From Methylorubrum suomiense (GTDB lineage: Bacteria > Pseudomonadota > Alphaproteobacteria > Rhizobiales > Beijerinckiaceae): a stretch of DNA of 64,000 nt. Within the stretch, counting starts at the first letter, position 1. Each line of letters opens with the position of its first letter. The notes under the pieces are model-generated. The model saw only the letters and a list, made by a program, of their open reading frames with translations. It was not told the DNA's origin and made no database searches. Below, piece after piece: positions 52,916 to 61,759 of the stretch. The translations under genes and the position numbers were made by a program. The DNA lies in the NCBI RefSeq assembly GCF_022179765.1, contig NZ_BPRE01000004.1, forward strand, positions 248,001 through 312,000, given 5' to 3'.

Positions 52916-53932
52916 ATGACGCGGCATGTTCGCCCCCCTCGTCGTGTTCCGGGTGCCGAGGTCCCGGAGCCGTTGCCGCTTCCGTTTCGGCCCCGAGCGC
53001 GGATCGACCCGACGCCCGAGGTGCGGACGGCCTGTCCAGGACCGGCCTCCGTCGGGAGCCGAAGGGAGAACGCGAGGTTCTGGATCCTGTCCGACCTGCT
53101 CATCGACCGCAATCCCGGGTTCCGGCTCCCCGATCCGCTTCCCGAGTTCGACGTCCTGCTGGTGGCGGGCGGAGTGGCCATAGGGCTGGACGTCGCGTTG
53201 AACTGGTTGGCGCGCGCCCTGGACGGCAGACAGGGAAACAGGCCCGTCCTGATGGTGGCGGGCAGCGCGGAGCTGTGGTCCGAGACGCCCATGGTGGAGG
53301 CGGTCGCCCGCGGCCGGGACCTCGCCCGGGACCTCGGCATCCACCTGCTCGCCGACGATGCGGTACGCATCGGTCCCGAGGCCGGCGGCGGGACCGTGGT
53401 GGTCGGGGCGACCCTGTGGACCGACTGGTGCCTCGAAGGGAGCTTCGAGGGCCGCCTAGCCAGGGTCGCGGCCCGCCACAGCTGGGCGGATTGCCGGCGC
53501 GTCCTGCTTCGGCGGGGGCGCCCGTGGTCGCCGCTCGACGCCCTCGGGGCCCATGCAAGGTCGCGGGGATACATCGAGGACGCCCTCACCAGCATCGTGT
53601 GTCAATCGCTGAACGTCGCGAGGGGACCCGGGACGCTCGTGCCCGGTGTTCGCCCCGGGGACCGCGCCGTCGTGCTCACCCACTTCGCGCCTTCACGCCG
53701 TTCGCTGCCCGACGCCTGGACGGGATGGCTCGGGGACGCCTGGCTGGCAGCCTCGCATGCCTCGGACCTGGAGGATGTCATGCACGCCTGGGGGGCGCCG
53801 ACGCTCTGGGTCCACGGCCGGGCCGTCGCCCCGGCGGATTACCGCATCGGCCGGACCAGGGTCGTCGCCAATCCCTTGCGGCGGTGGGATGCGGCCGATG
53901 CCTTCGACCCAGCCTTGGTGGTCGAGGCCTGA
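52916..53932 (+). CDS. degenerate metallophosphoesterase-like protein (probable pseudoenzyme)
   Basis: 338 aa, open throughout. It aligns with the preceding phosphoesterase but has lost the metal ligands: DLH becomes DLL (LSDLLID), GD becomes GG (VAGGVAIG), GNHE becomes GSAE (AGSAELWSE), THH becomes THF (LTHFAPS) and GHTH becomes GRAV (VHGRAVAPADYRIGRT). The scaffold is kept, including TLWTDWCLEG and the ending DPALVVEA, which mirrors QPGLVVEV. Codon use stays normal, so it is not simply decaying. The N-terminal 50 residues are Arg/Pro-rich and the start is uncertain. A regulatory or structural role is likely. Confidence 0.75.
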   Translation: MTRHVRPPRRVPGAEVPEPLPLPFRPRARIDPTPEVRTACPGPASVGSRRENARFWILSDLLIDRNPGFRLPDPLPEFDVLLVAGGVAIGLDVALNWLARALDGRQGNRPVLMVAGSAELWSETPMVEAVARGRDLARDLGIHLLADDAVRIGPEAGGGTVVVGATLWTDWCLEGSFEGRLARVAARHSWADCRRVLLRRGRPWSPLDALGAHARSRGYIEDALTSIVCQSLNVARGPGTLVPGVRPGDRAVVLTHFAPSRRSLPDAWTGWLGDAWLAASHASDLEDVMHAWGAPTLWVHGRAVAPADYRIGRTRVVANPLRRWDAADAFDPALVVEA

Positions 53933-54100
53933 GATGGGAACGTCGACCTACGGCCCAGGGCCGCCCGCACCAAGCTCCCCGGACAGGCCGACGGGCATCG
54001 GGAGCCGGGAAAGGTTGGGCCGGTACGGCGCCCATCGCTGACTTCCCGCCTCGGGCTGCCGCCGCCACGACTTTTCCCGGCCGCCAAAGACAGCAATGGC

Positions 54101-54129
54101 TTGATCGTCTTATATACCGCAGGTATAAT
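54101..54129 (+). promoter_or_regulatory. promoter with TATA-palindrome, copy B
   Basis: TTGATC, 17 bases, TATAAT. The perfect palindrome TATACC-GCA-GGTATA (54113-54127) overlaps the -10 box. It faces the gene at 54202. Confidence 0.75.
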
Positions 54130-54201
54130 ATAAGCATTCTCGAACGTCGTGGGCATTCCAACAGCCGGGCCAACCGGGCTGGGCGCTGTGAAACCGAGCC
54201 C

Positions 54202-54798
54202 GTGCGCAGCGCGGCGACCGCCTATTCGCCCATCGGGTCGTTCCGGCTCCCCGTGGGGGCACGGGCCAAGTTTTTCGAAAGCGTGACGGATTCGCTGACC
54301 GCCTTGGAACGGGCGGGGCCGCTGGAGGTGGACATGGCATCGGAGCCTGGCCGAGTGGTTTCGACTTCGGTTTTGCGGCACGCGATCCGAACCCCGCGGC
54401 GCGGCGTGCCGCCCGTGGTCGAAGTCGGCGTGGTGGCGGCTTGGCGTACGTACCCGCCCGGACGCCTCGACCGGGCGGAAGCAACGGCCCTCGCGCGGCT
54501 GCTGGCGACGACGTCGATACTCGGCGAACCACGCTGGTCCGCGGCAAGGGACGGGGACGCGGCCGCGGCCACGGCGCTCGCGATCCGTCACGTCCGCACG
54601 TGCGGCGCGGCTTCGGTCGCGTCGGATCTCGTGATGGGCAATCTCCTGCTGATGGCCGAGCGCGGCGACGCGACCGCGCCGGCGGTCATCGCCTACGCCC
54701 TGCGCGCGCTGGCACGGCGCAGCGCCGACGAGCGCCGGCTCATGCGCCTCGCGGCGCGATGGGCGCGACCGAGGATGCGCAAGCCTCGCCGCCGCTGA
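54202..54798 (+). CDS. uncharacterised helical protein
   Basis: 198 aa from a GTG, the first usable start after promoter B. No family recognised. The sequence has FESVTDSLTALERAGPLEVD, then DRAEATALARLLATTSILGE and a helical C-terminal half (VASDLVMGNLLLMAERGDAT, YALRALARRSADERRLMRLA) ending in a basic tail. The C-terminal half resembles the module before the metallophosphoesterase (51436-51951), so the cassette holds two versions of one domain. It lies 48 bases before the AAA protease gene and probably shares its transcript. Confidence 0.6.
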   Translation: MRSAATAYSPIGSFRLPVGARAKFFESVTDSLTALERAGPLEVDMASEPGRVVSTSVLRHAIRTPRRGVPPVVEVGVVAAWRTYPPGRLDRAEATALARLLATTSILGEPRWSAARDGDAAAATALAIRHVRTCGAASVASDLVMGNLLLMAERGDATAPAVIAYALRALARRSADERRLMRLAARWARPRMRKPRRR

Positions 54799-54846
54799 AC
54801 CATGGGCCCCTCACCATCGAAGTCCCACGCGAAGCCGGAGGATGCC

Positions 54847-56928
54847 ATGCCCGAACCGAACGAGGCGGCCTGCGCGATGGCGCGCGCCTTCGTCGAGGCG
54901 TTGCGGAAGGAAGCCGCGAGCCCGGATCCATCATGGTGCCTGGACGAAGCCGAGCTCGACGCGCTCGCGCTCGGCCGGCGGGAGGCATCACCCATGCCCC
55001 GGCTGGCCGCCGACGTCGTGGCCGCCGCGGTCATGCTGGGGCGCGCGTTCGCTCCGGCAGGACCTCCCGCGGCCGATGACGGCTTCCCCGTCCTACTGGT
55101 GCGCGTATCCTCTCCGGATTGGGTGGAGCCGATGCGGTGCGTCGTGGGACCCTGCCTCCTCGGACTGGGATGGAGGGTTCGGGATGGCGAGGGCGGGCGC
55201 GGGGCCTGGAACGACCGCAGCCGGCGGGAGGTCGTCGTGTTCGCGCGTGACGGGGCCTCGCGCGAGCATAGGCCCGACCGCGGCAACGAAACCGTCGGCG
55301 CGGCCGTGGTTGCCGGCGTCCCGCTCATCGGCGTCGCGTCGGATCCCGCCAGGACGCTGCCGCGCGACTTCCTGCGCGCCGTCGACCGGGAGGTTCTCGT
55401 CGCTCCGCTCGACGCCGAGGTGCTGAGCCTGGTGATCGAGGCGGTGACCGGCGAGGTTCCGCCTCTCGCCGCGCTCGGGGACTGCGTGTCGGTCCGGGCC
55501 GCTGCCGACCTTCGGCTCGGTATCCGCCCGGGTCGTGGAGCATCCGAGGCCCTGGAGCGCCTCGGGCGTTCGCGCCAGCGAGAGAGGCAGCGCACCGCGA
55601 ACGCGCCCCGCCTTGAGGATACGCTCGGTCTCGGAGCCGCCCGGGATTGGGGGCTCGGCTTGGTGGCGGACCTACGGTCGTGGCAGGAAGGGATCATCCC
55701 GTTCGCGGCCTGTGAATCGGCCGTCCTCGTCAGCGGGCCGCCCGGCACGGGCAAGACGCGGTTCGCGGCGGCCCTGGCCCGAAGTGCAAACCTACCGCTT
55801 CATCCGGGCTCCCTCGCGCAGTGGCAGGGCTCCCGTGACGGACATCTTGGCCATACCCTGGGCGCCATGCGGCAGTTCTTCGAGGAAGCGCGGCGCTCGC
55901 CTTGCGTGGTCCTGATCGACGAGCTCGACTCCTTTGGTGATAGGAATACTTTCTTAGAACATCATCGTGACTACTCCAGCCAGGTCGTCAACGCCCTCCT
56001 GGAACACCTCGACGGCGCCGTCGGCCGCGAAGGGGTCGTCGTCGTCGGCACGACCAACCATCCTTCGAGGATCGATCCTGCGATCTTGCGCTCGGGGCGG
56101 CTTGAACGGCACTTTCGGATCGAGCTTCCCGGTCTCGACGCGCTGACCGGCATGCTGGTCCAGTATCTCGGGACCGACGCCGATGACCTCGACCTTGCGC
56201 CGGTGGTCCCGCTGCTGCGGGGCATGACGGGTGCCGACGTCGAGGCGCTGGTGCGGCGGGCGCGTGGCAGCGCGCGACGGGCCGGCCGCACCCTCACGGT
56301 GGACGACATCCTGGCAGGCTCCTCGGATGGGACGCCGGCGCTCGGGGATGGGCTCCGGATGCGCTGCGCCGTCCACGAGGCCGGGCATGCGGTCGCGCTC
56401 CTGGCCAGCGGCGCGAGCGGACCGGTGACGCTAACCATCGCCCCGACCGGCGGCCTGACCGAGCATGCGCTCGTCGATGCCTACGGAGCCCTGACCGAGG
56501 GCGACTTCGAACGGTCCCTGGTGATGATCCTGTCGGGCCGCGCGGCCGAGGAGGTGCTCCTGGGCGACGTCTCCGCCGGCGCGGTCTCGGATCTCGCCGA
56601 GGCGACCCGATGCGCCGCGGCGATGGAGGCGTCGTGGGGGTTCTCGGCCGATTTCCCGCTGCTGTCCCTGGCCCCCGCCCAGGACATCGACCTGGCCCGG
56701 ATGCCCTGGCTGATGCGCCCGGTCCTTGAGCGGCTCCGGCTGGCCTACGAGCGCGCGTGCGACCTCATGCGGACCGAGCGCCTCGCCCTCGAACGGATCG
56801 CGGAGGCCCTGTTCCGCACGGCCTACCTCGACGACGCGGCCACCCGGGCGTTGTTCTCGGGAAAGGCCGCCTCCCCCCGACGCCGCGCCGGTCCGGGCCG
56901 CGGTGCCCGCCGCACGCACGACACCTGA
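54847..56928 (+). CDS. FtsH-like AAA+ zinc metalloprotease without membrane anchor
   Basis: 693 aa from the ATG with GGAGG 5 bases upstream. Residues 1-270 match nothing I know and contain no TM segment, unlike FtsH. The AAA module has Walker A SGPPGTGKTRFAAALA (about residue 297), Walker B VVLIDELDSFGDRN, and the sensor/SRH region GTTNHPSRIDPAILRSGRLE. The M41-type peptidase has AVHEAGHAVALL (HEAGH about residue 510), and VSDLAEATRCAAAMEASWGF supplies the likely third ligand. It should be a soluble ATP-dependent protease with a novel substrate-recognition domain. It sits 12 bases before the exonuclease gene. Confidence 0.88.
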   Translation: MPEPNEAACAMARAFVEALRKEAASPDPSWCLDEAELDALALGRREASPMPRLAADVVAAAVMLGRAFAPAGPPAADDGFPVLLVRVSSPDWVEPMRCVVGPCLLGLGWRVRDGEGGRGAWNDRSRREVVVFARDGASREHRPDRGNETVGAAVVAGVPLIGVASDPARTLPRDFLRAVDREVLVAPLDAEVLSLVIEAVTGEVPPLAALGDCVSVRAAADLRLGIRPGRGASEALERLGRSRQRERQRTANAPRLEDTLGLGAARDWGLGLVADLRSWQEGIIPFAACESAVLVSGPPGTGKTRFAAALARSANLPLHPGSLAQWQGSRDGHLGHTLGAMRQFFEEARRSPCVVLIDELDSFGDRNTFLEHHRDYSSQVVNALLEHLDGAVGREGVVVVGTTNHPSRIDPAILRSGRLERHFRIELPGLDALTGMLVQYLGTDADDLDLAPVVPLLRGMTGADVEALVRRARGSARRAGRTLTVDDILAGSSDGTPALGDGLRMRCAVHEAGHAVALLASGASGPVTLTIAPTGGLTEHALVDAYGALTEGDFERSLVMILSGRAAEEVLLGDVSAGAVSDLAEATRCAAAMEASWGFSADFPLLSLAPAQDIDLARMPWLMRPVLERLRLAYERACDLMRTERLALERIAEALFRTAYLDDAATRALFSGKAASPRRRAGPGRGARRTHDT

Positions 56929-56940
56929 AATGGAGAGGCC

Positions 56941-57957
56941 ATGACGTCCTTCGTACGCCGACCGATTGCATGCCGGGACCCGTCCGCGTCGCGCTCACCC
57001 GCCCGTCGCCCGCTCGCGGAACGGACGTTGTTCGACGCCGCCACACCCGGGGCGGAGGCGCGCCCCGACACCATGCGACATCCCTTGCGCCGCCGCGACT
57101 TCGACGAGGGCAGCCCGGACACGTTGATGATGCTGGACATCGAGACCGTTCCGGACCCGACCCTGACGCCCGCGGATTGGCCGGCCGACCGGTTTCCAAA
57201 GGCCATGTGGCATCAGGTCGTCGCCATCTCGGTGATCGAGGCGGGGGTCGGTCGCGACGCGGGCACGGGCGTCGAGACCTACGAGTTGCGGTCCTGTCGC
57301 AGCGGCGGCGAACCGGGATGGGACGAGGCACGTCTGCTGCGCGCCTTCTGGAGGCTCTTCGAGGGTGGACGGTACAGGCTCGTCACCTGGAACGGCAGGG
57401 CGTTCGACATGCCGGTGGTCCTCGCCCGCTCGTTGATGCACGGTCTCGCGGCCCCCGCATGGTTTCTTCGCGGAACGCGCTGGGCCAATTACGGGCAGCG
57501 CTACGCCCAGGACTGGCACCTCGACCTCATGGATGCGATCTCATCCTTCGGGGCGGCCTCGCGTCTCACCCTGGAGGAGGCTGCGGCGGCGGTCGGCGCA
57601 CCGGGCAAGATGGGCGAGCACGGGTCCTGCGTCGCCGAATTGGTCGCGCGCGACGAACTTAGTCGGGTGCGGGACTACTGCGAGACCGACGTGGCGAACC
57701 TCTACGTCATCTTCATGCGCTGGGCGCATCTGACGGGTAGGACGGATGCCGCGGGCCACGATGCAGCCGTGGAGGGATTCCTGCGCTACCTTGATGCGGA
57801 GGGGCCGGCCCGTCCGCACTTGGCAGCCTTCGCGCGGGAATGGCGACGGACTGGATCGCGCGCGCCGATGCATGTGGGTCGAACGACCGGGTCGGGTGCG
57901 GTGGTGGCTGGTCCGGACGCCTGTCACGGAGCGCGACGGAGCTCGCTCGGGGCCTGA
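56941..57957 (+). CDS. PolB-type 3'-5' exonuclease (DEDDy family)
   Basis: 338 aa. After an Arg-rich N-terminal 60 residues the exonuclease core begins: Exo I LMMLDIETVPDP (about 62-73), Exo II RLVTWNGRAFDMPVVLARSL (about 146-165), the conserved DLMDAISSFGA, and Exo III VRDYCETDVANLYVIFMRW with the Tyr/Asp pair. These are the catalytic residues of predicted PolB-like exonucleases. It would degrade single-stranded DNA or process nucleic-acid ends. It is 12 bases after the AAA protease and most likely the last gene of the operon. An internal ATG at 57073 could be the true start. Confidence 0.88.
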   Translation: MTSFVRRPIACRDPSASRSPARRPLAERTLFDAATPGAEARPDTMRHPLRRRDFDEGSPDTLMMLDIETVPDPTLTPADWPADRFPKAMWHQVVAISVIEAGVGRDAGTGVETYELRSCRSGGEPGWDEARLLRAFWRLFEGGRYRLVTWNGRAFDMPVVLARSLMHGLAAPAWFLRGTRWANYGQRYAQDWHLDLMDAISSFGAASRLTLEEAAAAVGAPGKMGEHGSCVAELVARDELSRVRDYCETDVANLYVIFMRWAHLTGRTDAAGHDAAVEGFLRYLDAEGPARPHLAAFAREWRRTGSRAPMHVGRTTGSGAVVAGPDACHGARRSSLGA

Positions 57958-58177
57958 GGGCCGGGTCGCGGGGTAGCCAATCCTCGGGATGCGCCATGAG
58001 CGGGCGGCGGGACGCAGGTCCCGCGCCCGGATCCGCCGGTCCGGCGTGAGTGCGCGATAAAACCGGGCGTTAGCCATGCGTGAGTCGAAGGCGTCGAAAG
58101 CCATCGGGGTAAATCGACCGTAATGGCTGGCGTGCGAACGATCGGGCAACGGCCAGCAAGCCCAGGGGAAACAGCCG

Positions 58178-58675
58178 ATGACCCTGCCGCGCCTCTCGCG
58201 ACCACTTGAACATAGCCGCGCTTGGGTGGCGCTCGGGGTCCTGGCACCTATCAGCATGCTGATCGTGTCGGCATCGATGCTCCTCGATCTTCGTCGCGAT
58301 GCCTAGGACAAGGCCGAGCAGACCTCCAGGAACCTCATGCAGGTCATCGAGCGCGACATCGTGCGCAACGTCGAGATCATCGACCTTTCGCTGCGGGCCG
58401 TCGTCGACAACCTGCGCGCGCCCGAGACCGGGGAAGCGAGCCCGAAGGCACGGCAGATGATCCTGTTCGACCGTGCCGCGAGCGCCAGGGACCTCGGCGT
58501 GATGCTGGTCCTGGACGGGAACGGCGACAGCAGCCTCGTGATCACTCAGAACCAGTACGCTGCCGGTGTCGCTGCTCGCTCAGACGTGATCACCGCGCAA
58601 ACCCAGCTTCAGACAACCGAAGCCTTGAGCATTGCGGTCGAGCTCAGCCGGGCGACACTGACGACGAACAAATGA
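58178..58675 (+). pseudogene. chimeric remnant: sensor-domain N-terminus fused to the tail of a NodT-type outer-membrane factor
   Basis: The first part encodes a membrane anchor and sensor start typical of GGDEF/kinase proteins (WVALGVLAPISMLIVSASML), an in-frame TAG at 58304, then SRNLMQVIERDIVRNVEIID, SLRAVVDNLRAP. After about 58530 it switches to LVITQNQYAAGVAARSDVIT, AQTQLQTTEALSIAVELS, which is the end of a NodT/TolC-like RND outer-membrane lipoprotein. Two unrelated genes have thus been joined by deletion. This scrap is the only trace of an outer-membrane factor in the window. Confidence 0.7.
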
Positions 58676-58813
58676 AGACTATGAGAAGTCGCCTCGCAGA
58701 TGATGACACAACTAGATCGCAAAATCGATATTAGACTGAGCCGAAACCGGATCTACCGTTGAGCATCCGGCCCCGACGACAAATAATAGTATAGCAGGCA
58801 CACTCGACCGTGC

Positions 58814-59179
58814 TCAGTAACCGTAGTGGTAATCAAAGCTCGGAGCGTAACCACAACCGTAGTGGCCGTAGTATGGGCTGTGCGCCACGAGCCCACCGAG
58901 CGCCAAGCCACCGATCAATCCAGCTGCAACGGGGACCCCGTAGTAACCCCGCCTATGGCCGTAATGTCCGTGTCCTCTGCGGTAGCCGCGACCGCTATAG
59001 TAGCGGCGCCCATAGCCAAAACCACCATACCCATAAGTGCGACCGTGGCCGCCATAGTACCTGTGGCCTCCGCCATGGCCGCCATAAAACCCATGTCCTC
59101 CGCCATGGCCGCCATGATGGCCTTGAGCCTGGGCCGCACTCGGAATGGCCACGAGGCTGCCGACGAGCGTGACCGTCAC
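58814..59179 (-). CDS. Gly/His/Tyr-rich secreted protein, 5' end frameshifted
   Basis: 121 aa in the frame used here, starting at a GTG. It has the tail of a signal peptide (VGSLVAIPSAAQAQ), then repeats of HGGGH, YYGGHG and GYGRRYY, a hydrophobic stretch (VPVAAGLIGGLALGGLVAH) and a tyrosine-rich end. A better start exists at ATG 59213, with GGAG upstream, giving MARLGRVKTAL, but it is one base out of frame. Removing one base near 59180 restores a full signal peptide. So the gene has a one-base insertion, or the GTG is used. Such proteins are common in Methylobacterium-like genomes; function unknown. Confidence 0.6.
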   Translation of the reverse strand: MTVTLVGSLVAIPSAAQAQGHHGGHGGGHGFYGGHGGGHRYYGGHGRTYGYGGFGYGRRYYSGRGYRRGHGHYGHRRGYYGVPVAAGLIGGLALGGLVAHSPYYGHYGCGYAPSFDYHYGY

Positions 59180-59213
59180 TCAGTGCCGTCTTCACCCTAC
59201 CAAGACGAGCCAT

Positions 59214-59601
59214 AACTATTTCTCCTTTGCGTTGCGCGTCCCTTCCCGAAGACTCGTTTGAGCGGGTCAAGGCCCTCTGCCTTGCCCAACGCCTGAACGC
59301 ACGGGTGCGATCTGGCAGGCTCTGCTGAATGGTGTTTTCATCCCACCTCGCCCGCGCGCTTGGCAGGAGCGTTCCATCACATGACTTCGAAGAAAGCAAA
59401 TAAGGTGAAGAGTTATACAGTAATAAAAATATATTTTATAGCCACAGCTAAGCTGTAAATTCCCCTTGTTTGTACGTCAGCTTCAGAAGCAACTGAATTG
59501 ATCTGTGCTAGTCGGCCTAGACAATATCGTTGAAATGTAGACGAGGGGCGACCTGTAATGGCCACCCGTCGCTTATTCACAGCTCTTTTTATCTCAAGGC
59601 G
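59214..59601. other. 388-base region without a supported gene
   Basis: It holds the 5' side of the Gly/His/Tyr-rich gene and an AT-rich stretch at 59395-59470. No coding frame or clear operator is seen. Confidence 0.4.
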
Positions 59602-59832
59602 TCAGTGACGTTCCCGCGGGGCATCGCCATGGTGTCCCTCTCGACGCTCTTCGTGGTGCTCTCTGCGAGGTTCATGATGGCCGCCCTCGCTACGCTCTTC
59701 GACAACGCGTCGTCCGTGGCTATCGCCTTCCACCCGAACCCCGCCCGGATTGACATCGATATGCTGAGCGAAGACTGCTGTTGGAGATACGGCAAAGGCC
59801 GCAGCGATCATTGCTCTTGCTGACTTTTTCAT
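59602..59832 (-). CDS. small secreted His/Glu/Arg-rich protein
   Basis: 76 aa. The signal peptide MKKSARAMIAAAFAVSPTAV ends at FAQ. The mature part begins HIDVNPGGVRVE and then becomes charged and His-rich (GGHHEPRREHHEERREGHHG). AGGAG lies 11 bases before the ATG. It is similar in style to the protein at 39272, and a metal-binding role is possible. No family recognised. Confidence 0.6.
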   Translation of the reverse strand: MKKSARAMIAAAFAVSPTAVFAQHIDVNPGGVRVEGDSHGRRVVEERSEGGHHEPRREHHEERREGHHGDAPRERH

Positions 59833-60030
59833 CACGACATCATTCTCCTGTGCTCGGATTTGGAAGAAAAAACATGGCTGTGCTTTGCTTCCGGATCGGA
59901 TTTCGTTACGTCGGAGAATTATTCTGAGTAACGAACTATTTGCCGTCATCCGATGACTGAGTCCCGCCAACCTCGCCTAATGCTTGGGCTCAAGACAATC
60001 TTTGCGGGATCAAGCTTCTAGTTTGTGTCC

Positions 60031-60321
60031 CTAGTGGCCACCACCCCTGTGATGACCGCCGCCACCCGAGCGTCCGTGCCCACCGGAATAGCCATGTCGC
60101 CGACCGCCGCCGTGCCCACTGTACGATCTGCGATGTCCGCCGCCATAGCCGTGCCGACCGCCGCCACCGTGACCGCCGTAGCCGCCACCATGACCGCGGG
60201 AATGACCGTAGCCATGGCCTTGGGCGGCTGCCGGTTCGGGGATTGTTGCCAAGCCAAAGCCTAGTGCGAGCGCAGCAAAGCCAGCGATGAGTGAGGCTCT
60301 GAATTTAGACGTACGTGTCAT
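60031..60321 (-). CDS. Gly/His-rich secreted protein
   Basis: 96 aa. A signal peptide at about residues 1-33 (LIAGFAALALGFGLATIPEP, ending AAAQ) is followed by repeats such as GHGGGYGGHGGGGRHGYGGG and GHGRSGGGGHHRGGGH. CGGAG lies before the ATG. It is the third low-complexity Gly/His secreted protein in 1.5 kb, with the genes at 58814 and 59602, all on the same strand. Function unknown; structural or metal-binding roles are both plausible. Confidence 0.65.
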   Translation of the reverse strand: MTRTSKFRASLIAGFAALALGFGLATIPEPAAAQGHGYGHSRGHGGGYGGHGGGGRHGYGGGHRRSYSGHGGGRRHGYSGGHGRSGGGGHHRGGGH

Positions 60322-60675
60322 GGAATAAACTCCGCAATTACGGGGATCGATTTCGTGTGGCGACCTTGGCAGGTTCAACGACCGCCGCCGAAGACGATGT
60401 GAACAGCGAGCGGCGGCGGGTGCGCATTTCCTACAGGCACGTAACGCTCGACGGGACGGAAAAGTCGAAGTCTCGTTCCAAAATGATCCGCAAACGGCCG
60501 TTTTCGGCGCAAAGCCGGCGACGAGCGAGGCAACCAGGAATTGCTGCGCTTAAATTGTCCCGCATCTCTGCTGCACAATCAGCGTACCCATAATACCAAT
60601 CGGTACGGGTGAGGACTCGCGGGTTTACGCGGAAGCGGCGGATGTGATTCGATGTGGCAAGCTAGGAGGTTTGCC

Positions 60676-61185
60676 ATGTCGAAGGCCGTGGATCTGCGCG
60701 AGGATTTCGATGCGGATACCCTGCGACGTCTGGCGCGGAAGAGCCGCGATGCCGGTCAGAGCCGGCGGCTTCTCGCGCTGGCCGCGATCTACGAGGGTGG
60801 GAGCCGGACGCAGGCCTCGCGGATCGGCGCGGTCGGCCTGCAGACGGTGCGCGACTGGGTGCTGGCCTTCAACGCGGCCGGGCCGGACGGCCTGATCGAG
60901 CGCAAGAAGCCCGGCCCGCGGTTCAAGCTCGACGCGGCCCAGCGGCAGGCGCTCGCGGTTGCCATCGAGGAAGGGCCGGACCTGCAACGGGACGGCGTGG
61001 TGCGCTGGCGGCTGAAGGACTTGGCGGCTTGGCTGTTCGCGCGCTTCGGCGTCAGCCTCGACGAGAGCAGTGTCGGACGGGAGGTGAAGCGGATGGGCTA
61101 TGCCAAGCTGTCGGCCCGTCCGCGCCATCATCAGCAGGACCCGGCGGCGCTGACGGCGTTTAAAAAAACCTCCCCGCCCGCGTGA
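60676..61185 (+). CDS. IS630 transposase, first frame (HTH part)
   Basis: 169 aa. It encodes the N-terminal HTH region of IS630/Tc1 transposases: SRRLLALAAIYEGGSRTQAS, VGLQTVRDWVLAFNAAGPDG, then LKDLAAWLFARFGVSLDESS. The frame ends at FKKTSPPA after the run TTTAAAAAAAC (61159-61169), a typical slippery site for -1 frameshifting into the catalytic frame. GGAGG lies about 10 bases before the ATG. Confidence 0.85.
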   Translation: MSKAVDLREDFDADTLRRLARKSRDAGQSRRLLALAAIYEGGSRTQASRIGAVGLQTVRDWVLAFNAAGPDGLIERKKPGPRFKLDAAQRQALAVAIEEGPDLQRDGVVRWRLKDLAAWLFARFGVSLDESSVGREVKRMGYAKLSARPRHHQQDPAALTAFKKTSPPA

Positions 61186-61759
61186 GCGCGATCCGCGCCC
61201 AACTGCCAGTCGACACGCCGCTCGAACTCTGGTGGCAGGACGTCCTTCGAGAGCCTCAGGATGAGAGCCCGCGTCGGTCAGAAGAACACGGTCCCGCGCC
61301 GGTGGGCGCGCAAGGGCAGCCGGCCCACGGCGCCCAAGGATCAGCGCACGGCGTCCGCCTACATCTTCGGGGCGATCCTGTCCCGAGAAGGGCAAGGACG
61401 CCGGTCTCGTCCTGCCCCGCTGCGCCACACCGGCCATGAACGCGCATCTGGCCGAAATCAGCCGCGCCGTCGATCCAGGCGCGCACGCCGTCCAAATCCT
61501 CGACGGCGCCGGCTGGCACGTCGCCGCCGACCTCGTCGTCCCCGACAACTTCACCTTGCTGACGCTGCCGTCTCATGCGCCCGAACTCAACCCGGTCGAG
61601 AATGTCTGGCAGTTCCTGCGCGAGAACTGGCTCGGCGACCGGATCTTCGACTCCTACGAGGACATCCTCGATCAATGCTGCGAGGCTTGGAACAAGCTCG
61701 TCGCACAGCCTTGGATGATCATGTCGCTCGGACTGCGCGAATGGGCCTATCGGTTATGA
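61186..61759 (+). pseudogene. IS630 transposase, catalytic frame, disrupted
   Basis: After the slippery site the frame gives SAIRAQLPVDTPLELWWQD. It is then interrupted by about 20 extra bases near 61240, shifts to RVGQKNTVPRRWARKGSRPT, and has one extra base near 61377 before GKDAGLVLPRCATPAMNAHL. The end, HAPELNPVENVWQFLRENWL, carries the catalytic Glu of the DDE set. Three frames are needed to read it, so it is not functional. Confidence 0.8.

Noticed and set aside
53275..54201. Long open frame continuing upstream of the helical protein at 54202
   Set aside because: It overlaps the dead phosphoesterase gene in another frame and crosses promoter B. The first start after that promoter is preferred.
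58900..60260. Short direct repeats, looked at as a possible CRISPR array
   Set aside because: They are codon-level GGH/HGG repeats inside secreted-protein genes, irregular in length, without spacers.
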